Positions 1-8,044 of a stretch of 15,867 nt of DNA are shown here, piece by piece. The stretch lies in contig CAIPFS010000573.1 in the NCBI GenBank assembly GCA_903864375.1, positions 1 through 15,867 on the forward strand, read 5' to 3'. This DNA comes from an uncultured Verrucomicrobiota bacterium (GTDB lineage: Bacteria; Verrucomicrobiota; Verrucomicrobiia; Limisphaerales; UBA9464). The position numbers were made by a program, and so were the translations under genes. Every line of letters begins with the position of its first letter. Within the stretch, counting starts at the first letter, position 1. Under the pieces are notes generated by a model. That model saw nothing but the letters and a program-made list of their open reading frames with translations. It did no database searches and had not been told where the DNA came from.

Positions 1-1
1 A

Positions 2-1024
2 TGGAAAGCCGGGGATACCACGGTGATTCGGGTTCCAAAGCCGTTGGTTGGCCAGGTGCTGAAATATGCTCGAACGTTGGATGAAGAGGTCGCGCCACAG
101 GCCCTTGAGACGACGATTCCCCGCTACCGAACCTCCGAGGACTTTTCGAGCCTGCGTCCTGTGAACGTGGCATCTGTCCCGCAACGATCACCGTTTCGGT
201 ACCCGGGAGGCAAGACCTGGCTCGTTCCCCATATTCGATCCTGGTTGCTCACCATCAGCCCCAAGCTGCTGATCGAACCGTTCGCTGGAGGGGGAATCGT
301 TGGATTGACAGCGGCCTTTGAGCAGTTGGCCGAGAGGGTCCTGATTGTGGAGCGGGACGCACTGGTCGCTTCCGTCTGGCACACGATTCTGGAAGGGCAG
401 GCCGAATGGCTGGCCCGGCGGATACTGGAGTTTGATCTGACGATCGATGCGGTCCGAAAAGTGTTGGACAGCCATCCGACGACCCAGCGGGAGTTGGCGT
501 TTTCAGTCATTTTGAGAAACCGGGTTCAGCGGGGTGGCATCATGGCGCCGGGGGCCGGGCTGATAAAAACCGGCGAGAATGGGCGCGGTCTGTCCTCTCG
601 CTGGTATCCAGAAACGCTGGCCCGGCGAATTCGAGAAATTGAGCAGGTTAGCGATCGAATCACCCTGATTGAAGGCGATGGATTTGAAGTCATTCGACGC
701 TACGCAGATGAAGAGAACGCAGCATTTTTCATTGACCCGCCGTACCTGGTTGCAGCTCGGCGGCTTTACACTCACTGGCAGGTGGATCACGAGGAATTGT
801 TTCGCCTCGCATCGACAGTCCGTGGAGATGTCCTGCTTACCTACGACAAGGCACCGGAAATCGACTCTCTGGCTGCCCGGTTTGATTTGAAAACACGCGC
901 GATTGCCATGAAAAACACCCACCACTCGGAGATGGCGGAGTTGCTCATTGGAAGGAGCCTTTCCTGGCTGCGTCCAAGGCAAGGCGTTCTCGAATTTGAT
1001 TCTCAAAGCGCTCCTGCGACATAG
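2..1024 (+). CDS. D12-class (Dam-like) N6-adenine DNA methyltransferase, 5' end outside window
   Basis: This gene most likely methylates adenine in the recognition site of the neighbouring restriction enzyme, using S-adenosylmethionine. Numbered from the first in-window start (GTG at 23), it shows the D12-family signatures in order. These are the motif X FRYPGGK at residues 58-64, the AdoMet-binding motif I EPFAGGG at 85-91, and the catalytic motif IV DPPY at 238-241. The C-terminal LLTYDKAPEI also fits the family. The frame is open to base 2 with no stop, and the residues before the GTG (KAGDTTVIRVP) read like the start of a short DNA-binding or ribbon-helix-helix-like segment. The real start is therefore probably upstream of the window. 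A roughly 55-residue N-terminal extension precedes motif X, more than Dam itself has. The target sequence cannot be read from the protein. The family assignment is secure. The pairing with the endonuclease is inferred from the 80-base convergent overlap. Confidence 0.9.
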   Translation, partial: WKAGDTTVIRVPKPLVGQVLKYARTLDEEVAPQALETTIPRYRTSEDFSSLRPVNVASVPQRSPFRYPGGKTWLVPHIRSWLLTISPKLLIEPFAGGGIVGLTAAFEQLAERVLIVERDALVASVWHTILEGQAEWLARRILEFDLTIDAVRKVLDSHPTTQRELAFSVILRNRVQRGGIMAPGAGLIKTGENGRGLSSRWYPETLARRIREIEQVSDRITLIEGDGFEVIRRYADEENAAFFIDPPYLVAARRLYTHWQVDHEELFRLASTVRGDVLLTYDKAPEIDSLAARFDLKTRAIAMKNTHHSEMAELLIGRSLSWLRPRQGVLEFDSQSAPAT

Positions 1025-1865
1025 GGGTTCCCCCAGTCAGCCCCTCTACCGCGTGAGCCAATGTCGTAAAATGTGCTTCTATCGGTCGAAGTGAGAACCT
1101 TCCTGACTTCGATGACTCAAGGAAAACAACAAACCAGACGATTTCGGAATTCGAAAGGTCACGTGTCGCCCGCATTTCGCCCAATGACTCCCAGAATCCT
1201 TGGTCGACAACTACCGCCATTTTCTTCCCCCACCGACTGATGGTTGGAACCTTCGTTTGCAACTGGGGCATCAGGCGTTTGGGTCCGGACGAACGATAGT
1301 CCGGCCTTCGATGAGACGCTGGAAAGGGAATGCCGGGTCCCTCCCATGAGCGCATGATTCGAAAGTCATTTTCCATGCTCATTCCAGAAAAGTAGACCGC
1401 CTGCATTTCGACAGCACACCACCGCAATTGTCCTCCGTCATGGTTGACCAGAATCTGATCAATTTTACCCACGGCATCCGATTCGGAGACTGAACCTGTC
1501 ACGCTCGCTTCCATCAAAAAGGGAAGCTCTGAGACCACAAGCGGATTTCGGGTTCCGAGCAGCGTTTCACCGACCCATTCGGTAACCACATTACCTTCCA
1601 GGAACCTATTAGGGCAGGTGATGGCAGGAATACCGGAGGTGGTGATTTCGCCCGATTCAGTCGACTCAAAAAGACGGAGGGAACAAACACCTCCCTTTTT
1701 GTTACATGCCGGCTGAATCCCGCTTGGTTTTCGGGGTTTGAACGGGCAGGGGATCGATGATGATGAGGCGGAGGATTTTTTTCGAATCTCTTCCGGAGAA
1801 AGCTGACTGAAGTCGTCGCCGTAAAGTTCTCCGGCGCCAAAACGCTTACCCATGCCGGATACCAT
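945..1865 (-). CDS. NotI-family type II restriction endonuclease
   Basis: This is a probable restriction enzyme of the NotI family, a PD-(D/E)XK nuclease group that carries a metal-binding Cys4 site; iron was found there in the NotI structure. Four cysteines are placed accordingly at C40 (IPCPFKP), C54 (QPACNKKGG), C61 (GVCSL) and C84 (ITCPNRF). A plausible catalytic centre is D136 (GKIDQILV) with E153 and Q155 (WCAVEMQAVYFSG). The block RRPDYRSSGPKRLMPQLQ at 186-203 followed by KVPTISRWGKKMAVVVD is typical of the family. The ATG at 1865 gives 306 residues. The ATG at 1853 (MGKRFGAGELYG) fits the usual family N-terminus better, and neither has a Shine-Dalgarno sequence. A seven-A run in the coding strand (1776-1782) and a serine stretch lie between the N-terminal helix and the first cysteine. 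The 3' end overlaps the methyltransferase tail to tail. The recognition site is unknown and need not be that of NotI. Confidence 0.88.
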   Translation of the reverse strand: MVSGMGKRFGAGELYGDDFSQLSPEEIRKKSSASSSSIPCPFKPRKPSGIQPACNKKGGVCSLRLFESTESGEITTSGIPAITCPNRFLEGNVVTEWVGETLLGTRNPLVVSELPFLMEASVTGSVSESDAVGKIDQILVNHDGGQLRWCAVEMQAVYFSGMSMENDFRIMRSWEGPGIPFPASHRRPDYRSSGPKRLMPQLQTKVPTISRWGKKMAVVVDQGFWESLGEMRATRDLSNSEIVWFVVFLESSKSGRFSLRPIEAHFTTLAHAVEGLTGGTPMSQERFENQIRERLALDAARKGSFQ

Positions 1866-1993
1866 CCCGAAAACGGAGAATGGTTTCCATCAAGACTTTT
1901 CACGGTCAGTCCAGTCGCTCTAAAAGTGTGGTTTCAAAGAAAAATTTCCAGCCCGCGGAATCGCTTCTCTCAAGACCCAACCCCGGTCGGCCA

Positions 1994-2017
1994 GGAAAGC
2001 CGAAAAACCGGCTTTCC
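1994..2017. promoter_or_regulatory. Inverted repeat upstream of the liv operon
   Basis: Perfect 9-base arms (GGAAAGCCG and CGGCTTTCC) surround a 6-base loop AAAAAC. The repeat lies in the 238-base gap between the restriction enzyme start and livJ copy 1, about 90 bases upstream of the livJ ATG. No T-tract follows on either strand, so an intrinsic terminator is unlikely. It could be an operator or a structured leader. A related dyad lies at 13905-13923. The rest of the gap (1866-2103) shows no gene and no promoter I would commit to. Confidence 0.4.
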
Positions 2018-2103
2018 CTTCACCCCAACTCTTTCTAGCCTCTCGCTCTGGTCGCCCGAGTGGCACCCTGGTCCCGTAACTTGAACTGCCGAACACTCCG
2101 CTC

Positions 2104-3297
2104 ATGAATCGTCTCTCCCTATTACCCGGTGGTCGCTCCCTGGCCACGCTCGGTGCCGTGATCCTCGGTTCCATCGCCTTGACTCTCGTCGGCTGCAAGA
2201 AGGAAGTCTCTGGCGGTGCCGGGGCAGCCCCTGGTTCAGAACCCATTCGTGTGGGCGAGTATGCCTCTCTTCACGGAAGCGAGGCGACCTTTGGTCAGTC
2301 GTCCCACAATGGCACCGTCATCGCCGTCGAGGAAATCAATGCCGCCGGTGGCGTCCTGGGACGCAAGATCGAACTGATCACCGACGACAATCAATCGAAG
2401 TCCGGTGAGTCGGCCACCATCGTCAAAAAGTTCATTTCCCGCGACAAGGTCGTGGCGGTCCTGGGCGAGGTTGCCTCCGGGCGCTCCCTGGAAGCAGCGC
2501 CCATCTGCCAGACCAATCATATCCCCATGGTCTCGCCCTCTTCAACCAACCCGGACGTGACGGCCACGGGAGACTACATCTTCCGCGTCTGCTTTACCGA
2601 TCCATTCCAGGGTCGTCTGCTGGCGGAGTTCGCCCGCAAGTCCCTCAAGGCAACCAAAGTGGCTCTCCTGACCGATGTGGCTTCGGCCTACAGCGCCGGG
2701 CTGGCCAAATATTTCCGGGAGCCGTTTGAGAAAAACGGCGGCCAGGTGGTCATCGAGCAGAAATACACCGGCAAGGACAAGGACTTCCGGGCGCAGTTGA
2801 CCGCCATCAAGGCGGCGAATGTCAGCGCGATTGTGGTTCCCGGCTATTATACCGAGGTTGGCTTGATCGTCGCCCAGGCACGCCAGTTGGGAATCAATGT
2901 TCCCATCTTTGGGGGCGATGGATGGGAGGCTCCCGAGTTGATTGAAATCGCGGGTGCCCAGAACCTGGAGAACACCTTTTACTCCACCCATTTCTCCCCG
3001 GAGGTCAAAAACCCGCTGATCGAAAAATTCGTCGCCGCCTACAAGACCAAATTTGGTCAGGTTCCCGACGCCATGGCAGCGCTGGGTTATGACTCGGCGG
3101 TGGTTCTCTTTGACGCCATCCAGCGGGCGGGTTCCACGGAAGGCCCGAAGATTCGAGACGCCCTCGCGGCCACCAAGGATTATCCCTGCCTGACCGGCAA
3201 GACGACCCTCGACGCCGAACGCAATGCCACCAAGTCGGCCGTCATCATCACGGTGAAAGATGGCAAGTTCAAATACCTCGAGACCGTCGAGCCATGA
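2104..3297 (+). CDS. livJ: Branched-chain amino-acid ABC transporter substrate-binding lipoprotein (copy 1)
   Basis: This is the ligand-catching component of a Liv/HAAT importer, anchored as a lipoprotein. Residues 1-31 form a type II signal peptide: a hydrophobic stretch ending in the lipobox LVGC with C31 as the lipidated cysteine, followed by a Ser/Gly/Ala linker. The mature part is a Peripla_BP_6 domain. It begins at PIRVGEYASLHG and contains AVEEINAAGGVLGRKIEL, a ligand-loop region SPSSTNPDVT, FRVCFTDPFQG and FGGDGWEAPELIEIAG. The length of 397 residues is normal for the family. It is the first gene of the operon, and its TGA overlaps the ATG of a second homologous copy. The exact ligand is not readable; Leu/Ile/Val is the default, but related proteins bind other amino acids or amides. 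Confidence 0.93.
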   Translation: MNRLSLLPGGRSLATLGAVILGSIALTLVGCKKEVSGGAGAAPGSEPIRVGEYASLHGSEATFGQSSHNGTVIAVEEINAAGGVLGRKIELITDDNQSKSGESATIVKKFISRDKVVAVLGEVASGRSLEAAPICQTNHIPMVSPSSTNPDVTATGDYIFRVCFTDPFQGRLLAEFARKSLKATKVALLTDVASAYSAGLAKYFREPFEKNGGQVVIEQKYTGKDKDFRAQLTAIKAANVSAIVVPGYYTEVGLIVAQARQLGINVPIFGGDGWEAPELIEIAGAQNLENTFYSTHFSPEVKNPLIEKFVAAYKTKFGQVPDAMAALGYDSAVVLFDAIQRAGSTEGPKIRDALAATKDYPCLTGKTTLDAERNATKSAVIITVKDGKFKYLETVEP

Positions 3298-4487
3298 ACC
3301 GATCGCCGTCGGTCCTTCGACCCACGATCGGAAGTTTCCCGACCTCCTGGCCTACCGCACTGCTGCTGGGATGGCTGTTGCTGGCCGGAGGCTGCCGTCG
3401 CGATTCGTCCCCGGCGACCTCCTCGACGGTGGAGCCCATTCGCATCGGGGAATTTTCCTCCCTCACGGGACCCCTGGCCGGGCTCGGACAATACACCCAC
3501 ATGGGCGTGGTCCTGGCCGTGGAACAGATCAATGCCACCGGAGGCATTGCGGGGCGGCCCATTGAGCTCCTCGCCGAGGATACCGGGTCCAAGGCCGGGA
3601 CGGCGGCCCCCCTGGTCCGGAAGCTGATTTCACGGGACCACGTGGTGGCGGTCATCGGGGAAGGGGCCTCGGGACGTTGTCTCGAGGGGGCGTATGTCGC
3701 CCAGGGGGCCGGTGTCCCCGTGGTCTCGCCGGCTGCAACCGATCCGCAGGTCACGGCGGTGGGTGACTGCATCTTCCGGGTTTGCTTCACCGATCCGTTT
3801 CAGGGAACGGTGGTCGCGAAGTTCATCCGCCAGAATCTGGGACTCCGTCGGGTCGGCTTGCTGGTGGACACCGGATCCTCGTACAGCGTCGGGTTGGTGG
3901 ATTTCTTCCGCAAGCGGCTCCTGGCGGATGGGGGTGAAGTCACCGGTGAGCAGCGGTATACCAGCGGTGACAAGGATTTTCGTGGGCAGTTGACGGCGCT
4001 GAAGGCCTCCCATCCCGAGGCCATTTTCGCTCCCTGCTATTTCGGGGAGGCCGGTCTCATCCTGCGTCAGGCGCGGGAGCTGGGAATCGAGGTGCCGCTG
4101 TTGGGTGGGGATGGCTGGGAGGCACCGGAGTTGGTGGAGATAGCTGGGTCGGCCGCCGAGGGAGCCATGTTTCCCGTCCATTATTCCGTCCGTTCGACGT
4201 CTGAATCCAGTCACCGGTTCATCGACCAGTTTACCGCGCGGTTCCAGAAGCCACCCACCGGGGTTTCGGCCCTGGGGTATGATGCCCTCCAGTTGATCGC
4301 GGATGCCATTCGACGGGCGGGATCGACCGAATCGCCCGCCATCCGCGACGCCTTGAAGACCACCCGGGGATGGACCGGCGTGACCGGCGAGATTTCCTTG
4401 GATGAGGAGCGGAACGCTCGCAAGCCGGCCACCATCGTGCGGATTGAAAAGGGGCAACTGACCTTTGTCTGCACCGTCACGCCGTGA
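3294..4487 (+). CDS. livJ: Branched-chain amino-acid ABC transporter substrate-binding lipoprotein (copy 2)
   Basis: This is a paralogue of the preceding gene and of identical length (397 residues). It overlaps that gene by the four bases ATGA, so the two are probably translationally coupled. A lipoprotein signal ends in LLAGGC with C34 as the acceptor. The Peripla_BP_6 domain starts at PIRIGEFSSLTG and keeps the same landmarks as copy 1: SPAATDPQVT, FRVCFTDPFQG, GGDGWEAPELVEIAG and the closing RRAGSTESPAIRDAL. The ligand-loop residues differ (SPAATDPQVT against SPSSTNPDVT), and the C-terminal half has diverged, which suggests a tandem duplication followed by a change in ligand range. A 109-base gap separates it from livH. 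The class is certain, the precise substrate unknown. Confidence 0.93.
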   Translation: MNRSPSVLRPTIGSFPTSWPTALLLGWLLLAGGCRRDSSPATSSTVEPIRIGEFSSLTGPLAGLGQYTHMGVVLAVEQINATGGIAGRPIELLAEDTGSKAGTAAPLVRKLISRDHVVAVIGEGASGRCLEGAYVAQGAGVPVVSPAATDPQVTAVGDCIFRVCFTDPFQGTVVAKFIRQNLGLRRVGLLVDTGSSYSVGLVDFFRKRLLADGGEVTGEQRYTSGDKDFRGQLTALKASHPEAIFAPCYFGEAGLILRQARELGIEVPLLGGDGWEAPELVEIAGSAAEGAMFPVHYSVRSTSESSHRFIDQFTARFQKPPTGVSALGYDALQLIADAIRRAGSTESPAIRDALKTTRGWTGVTGEISLDEERNARKPATIVRIEKGQLTFVCTVTP

Positions 4488-4596
4488 GGGGATTTCCCAA
4501 CTCGACGAAATTTGGTGTCGCGGTCCGCATGCCGGTGATTGCAGACTCCTCCCGGTATCCGGGGTCGATCCGACTTCTGGCGTCCGACTCAAACGC

Positions 4597-5502
4597 ATGA
4601 CCGAACTGCTGCAACAAGTGATCAACGGCCTCTCGCTCGGGGCCATCTATGCGTTGATCGCCCTGGGTTACACCATGGTTTACGGGGTCCTTCGGTTTAT
4701 CAATTTTGCCCATAGCGACGTCTTCATGCTGGGGGCGTTCACGGCCTTTTACAGCTCCCGAGCCTTGGGGCGTTGGGGATTCGCCGGTGGCGGTTTCCTG
4801 GGAGGGCTGCTGGTTTTGGTGATTTCGATGGCGGCCTGTGCCGTCATCGGGGTTTTGATCGAGCGGTTGGCCTACCGTCCGTTGCGCAAGCGCTCCACCC
4901 TGACCGTCCTCATCACCGCCATCGGTGTTTCGCTGTTTCTTCAGAACGGCGGGCAGATGGTTTTCGGGGTCAATCCCAAGGCCTTTCCCAACATCTTTCC
5001 GTCACAGACGTTCAAGCTCGGGGGATTGGTCATCAACAGCAATCAATTGGTTGTCCTGGGTGTCGCTCTGGCCCTTCTTTCCGCGCTGCATTGGATCGTT
5101 CAACGGACGCGCATTGGCACCGCCATGCGGGCGGTCTCGTTCAATGCCACAGCCGCCTCCCTGGTTGGAATTGATACCAACCGCATCATCTCCTTTACCT
5201 TTGGTCTCGGTTCGGCTCTGGCCGGGGCTGGCGGTGTCTTGTACGGCATGAACTACCCGAGCATTGAACCGCTGATGGGGAATTCCCCCGGCCTCAAGGC
5301 CTTCATTGCCGCAGTTCTGGGTGGCATCGGCAGTCTGCCGGGCGCAGCCCTGGGGGGCATGGTTCTTGGTTTCGTCGAGACCGGTGTGTCAGGGACCCGT
5401 TGGTCGACGTACCGGGATGCTGTCGCCTTCGCCATCCTCATCGGGATTCTGCTCTTCCGCCCGGCGGGATTGCTGGGGCGCAACCGAATCGAAAAAGTTT
5501 AA
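4597..5502 (+). CDS. livH: Branched-chain amino-acid ABC transporter permease LivH
   Basis: This is one of the two inner-membrane permease subunits of the Liv importer, 301 residues long with about eight hydrophobic segments. Family marks are the N-terminal NGLSLGAIYALIALGYTMVY, then GVLRFINFAHSDVFMLGAF, and the cytoplasmic coupling region near AFIAAVLGGIGSLPGAALGG. The usual AHGD/AHGE reads AHSD here. The reading frame extends upstream to 4465, but the extra 44 residues are hydrophilic, overlap livJ copy 2 and are not part of the family, so the ATG at 4597 is chosen. No Shine-Dalgarno sequence precedes it. The gene lies 109 bases after the second binding protein and 11 bases before livM, as expected for one operon. 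Confidence 0.95.
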   Translation: MTELLQQVINGLSLGAIYALIALGYTMVYGVLRFINFAHSDVFMLGAFTAFYSSRALGRWGFAGGGFLGGLLVLVISMAACAVIGVLIERLAYRPLRKRSTLTVLITAIGVSLFLQNGGQMVFGVNPKAFPNIFPSQTFKLGGLVINSNQLVVLGVALALLSALHWIVQRTRIGTAMRAVSFNATAASLVGIDTNRIISFTFGLGSALAGAGGVLYGMNYPSIEPLMGNSPGLKAFIAAVLGGIGSLPGAALGGMVLGFVETGVSGTRWSTYRDAVAFAILIGILLFRPAGLLGRNRIEKV

Positions 5503-5513
5503 CCGTCCGTCCC

Positions 5514-6470
5514 ATGCCTGGCTGGCTGAATCGATCTCAACTTGTTCTGGCGGCTGCACTTCTGGCCGCCGGAGTGGCCCAGTTTTTATCCAATCGCCTG
5601 GATTCCTACGTGCTCAGCGTCGCCATGGGGGTGGGGATCAATATCATTCTCGCCTCGAGTCTGAACCTGATTAACGGATTCACTGGTCAGTTTTCGCTGG
5701 GACACGCCGGATTCATGGCGGTGGGGGCCTACACAGCCGCTGTTCTCACCGGCAAGCTGGCACCCCAGCTTCAACCGATTTTCGGGGGACACGTCGAACT
5801 GCTGTTTCCCTTCGCACTGATTGTTGGAGGATTGGTCGCGGCGGTGGCCGGTGGCCTGGTCGGGGCTCCCTCCCTCCGTTTGAAGGGCGACTATCTGGCC
5901 ATTGTCACCCTGGGTTTTGGTGAAATCATCAAGGTGATCTTTCAGAACGTGGAATATGTGGGCGGGGCGAAGGGTCTGAATGCCATCCCTGATTATTCCA
6001 ACCTGTTCTGGGTGTTTGGCACCACCGCGATCACGGTGTACACGGTCTGGGCTCTGATGAATTCCACCTACGGTCGCGGATTTCTCGCGGTGGCCGATGA
6101 TGAAATTGCCGCCGAGGCCATGGGCTTGAACACGACCCGGTACAAAATGGTGGCCTTTGTGGTCGGTGCCTTCTTCGCCGGCATTGCCGGCGGCTTGTTT
6201 GCCCATCTGAACAATTCCATCAATCCATCCGGATTCGATTTCAACAAGAGCATTGAAATTGTCGTCATGGTGATTCTGGGAGGCATGGGGCGGCATACCG
6301 GGGTCATCCTCGCCGCCATCCTGCTCACGGTCCTGACCGAACTGCTGCGCCAGTTTGGCGATTATCGCATGGTGATCTATTCCCTTCTGCTCATCCTCCT
6401 GATGTTGACGCGGCCCCAGGGATTGTTGATCTGGCCGATCCGAAAGTCGGCCTCTCGTCGGACCACATGA
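5514..6470 (+). CDS. livM: Branched-chain amino-acid ABC transporter permease LivM
   Basis: This is the second permease subunit, which pairs with LivH to form the membrane channel. Starting at ATG 5514 the protein has 318 residues. It contains the typical LINGFTGQFSLGHAGFMAVG, then LRLKGDYLAIVTLGFGEIIK and the coupling-region sequence VVMVILGGMGRHTGVILAA, and it ends in a short basic tail. The frame is open further upstream (to 5400), but that part overlaps livH and encodes no membrane segment, so the downstream ATG is preferred. The TGA overlaps the livG ATG (ATGA), which indicates translational coupling. Confidence 0.95.
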   Translation: MPGWLNRSQLVLAAALLAAGVAQFLSNRLDSYVLSVAMGVGINIILASSLNLINGFTGQFSLGHAGFMAVGAYTAAVLTGKLAPQLQPIFGGHVELLFPFALIVGGLVAAVAGGLVGAPSLRLKGDYLAIVTLGFGEIIKVIFQNVEYVGGAKGLNAIPDYSNLFWVFGTTAITVYTVWALMNSTYGRGFLAVADDEIAAEAMGLNTTRYKMVAFVVGAFFAGIAGGLFAHLNNSINPSGFDFNKSIEIVVMVILGGMGRHTGVILAAILLTVLTELLRQFGDYRMVIYSLLLILLMLTRPQGLLIWPIRKSASRRTT

Positions 6471-7255
6471 GCGCCAGCGGACTTCAACTCAACCGGGTGA
6501 CCATTCGTTTTGGCGGATTGACCGCCGTGAGCGAAGTCTCGGCCACCGTTCGTCCCGGCGAATTGGCCGGGCTCATCGGACCTAACGGGGCGGGAAAGAC
6601 CACGGTTTTCAATCTGATTACCGGCGTCTATGCGCCGACGGAGGGGACGATCGAGTTTGCCGGGCGGGCCCTGACCGGGCTCAAGCCGTTTGAAATCACC
6701 GCCCGCGGAATCGCCCGCACGTTTCAAAACATCCGGCTCTTTGGGAGCCTCACCGTGTTTGATAATGTCCGCGTGGCGTTTCACCTCCACCTTCAACAGG
6801 GGCCGGGGCAATCCCTGTTCCGGGGCCCGTCGTTTCACCGCGAGGAGCGTGAGCTGTCCGAACGGACCCGGGAGTTGTTGGAAATCTTCAAGCTCGACCG
6901 GGTGCGAAATGAACCGGCGCGAAGCCTGCCCTATGGGGATCAGCGACGGTTGGAAATCGTCCGGGCCCTCGCCACGCAACCGGAACTGCTGTTGCTGGAT
7001 GAGCCTGCAGCCGGCATGAACCCGGCGGAAAAGGTCGAACTGATGAAACTCATCCAGTTCATTCAGGAGCGGTACAAACTGGCCATCCTCCTGGTGGAGC
7101 ACGATATGAAGGTGGTCATGGGCATCTGCCAGCGCATCCACGTTCTGGAATATGGGCGCAAAATCGCCGAGGGTACCCCGGCTCAGATTCGTGAGAATCC
7201 AGCGGTGATTGCCGCCTACCTGGGTTACGAGCCTGAAAATGGGCCAACCGTCTGA
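6467..7255 (+). CDS. livG: Branched-chain amino-acid ABC transporter ATPase LivG
   Basis: This is a cytoplasmic ATPase that powers the importer as a heterodimer with LivF. In its 262 residues the Walker A motif GPNGAGKT is at 38-45 and the Q-loop at Q87 (RTFQNIRLF). A degenerate signature LPYGDQRRLEIVRAL begins at 154, Walker B LLLLDE is at 174-179, and the switch histidine is H212 (LVEHDM). The LPYGxQRR signature in place of LSGGQ and the C-terminal tail are typical of LivG. The gene starts inside the stop of livM and is followed after 31 bases by livF. Confidence 0.96.
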   Translation: MSASGLQLNRVTIRFGGLTAVSEVSATVRPGELAGLIGPNGAGKTTVFNLITGVYAPTEGTIEFAGRALTGLKPFEITARGIARTFQNIRLFGSLTVFDNVRVAFHLHLQQGPGQSLFRGPSFHREERELSERTRELLEIFKLDRVRNEPARSLPYGDQRRLEIVRALATQPELLLLDEPAAGMNPAEKVELMKLIQFIQERYKLAILLVEHDMKVVMGICQRIHVLEYGRKIAEGTPAQIRENPAVIAAYLGYEPENGPTV

Positions 7256-7286
7256 GCCTGGGGCGATCCGAACCACTTTTCCCTGC

Positions 7287-7997
7287 ATGCTGGAACTGAA
7301 AAATCTCGTTGTTCAATACGGGGCCATTACCGCCTTGCAGGATGTTTCCCTGCGCCTGGACCGGGGGGAAATTGTCACCCTGATCGGTGGCAATGGCGCG
7401 GGTAAAACCACCACCCTGCGGGCCATCTCCGGATTGCTCCGTCCACGCTCGGGTTCCATCTGGTATGAAGGGGCCGATATCACCGGACGGGCTGTGCACA
7501 AATTGGTGGGACGCGGGCTGGCTCATTGCCCGGAAGGCCGGATGGTTTTTTCCAACCTCACCGTCATCGAGAATCTTCACATGGGGGCCTACCTCCAGCG
7601 GGACCGGCGGGTGATCCAGAAGGAGCTGGAATTTGTCCTCTCCCTTTTCCCCCGCCTTCAGGAGCGTCAGGAGCAACTGGCCGGAACCCTGAGTGGGGGC
7701 GAACAGCAGATGCTGGCCATTGGGCGTGCCTTGATGAGTCAACCCCGGTGCCTGCTGCTGGACGAACCCTCCCTCGGCATTGCTCCCCTCCTCACCCAGG
7801 CCATTTTCGAAAAGATCGCCGAATTGAACCGGGTGCGTGGCCTGACGATCCTCCTGGTGGAGCAGAACGCCAATCTGGCCCTGTCGATTTCCCATCGGGC
7901 CTATGTCATCGAATGCGGGCGCATCCTGCTGACCGGCCCCGCCGCGGAGGTCAAAGCCAATCCCCAAATCCGGGATGCGTACCTCGGCGGTGCCTGA
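7287..7997 (+). CDS. livF: Branched-chain amino-acid ABC transporter ATPase LivF
   Basis: This is the second ATPase of the Liv importer. With the ATG at 7287 it has 236 residues, the normal length of LivF. The Walker A motif GGNGAGKT is at 34-41 and the LivF-type PEGR at 82-85. The signature LSGGEQ is at 135-140 and Walker B LLLDE at 156-160. The position of the switch histidine carries glutamine (VEQN), as is usual in this subfamily. In-frame starts upstream (7209 and 7239) overlap livG and add residues foreign to the family, so they were not used. This is the last transporter gene of the operon; the RNase D frame begins 47 bases later on the same strand. Confidence 0.95.
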   Translation: MLELKNLVVQYGAITALQDVSLRLDRGEIVTLIGGNGAGKTTTLRAISGLLRPRSGSIWYEGADITGRAVHKLVGRGLAHCPEGRMVFSNLTVIENLHMGAYLQRDRRVIQKELEFVLSLFPRLQERQEQLAGTLSGGEQQMLAIGRALMSQPRCLLLDEPSLGIAPLLTQAIFEKIAELNRVRGLTILLVEQNANLALSISHRAYVIECGRILLTGPAAEVKANPQIRDAYLGGA

Positions 7998-8044
7998 GTG
8001 TTCCCGGCTTGGCTTGTCGCCGATGTTGCGTCATCTTCCTCCCG

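Noticed and set aside
4465..4596. N-terminal extension of livH
   Set aside because: Hydrophilic, overlapping livJ copy 2, and absent from the family; ATG 4597 gives the normal length.
3269..4646. Long minus-strand frames opposite the livJ copies
   Set aside because: They are antisense shadows of well-supported genes with no recognisable domain.
7526..8044. Upstream extension of the RNase D frame through livF
   Set aside because: The extension translates a shadow frame of livF and has no RNase D homology; the conserved core begins just after GTG 8045.
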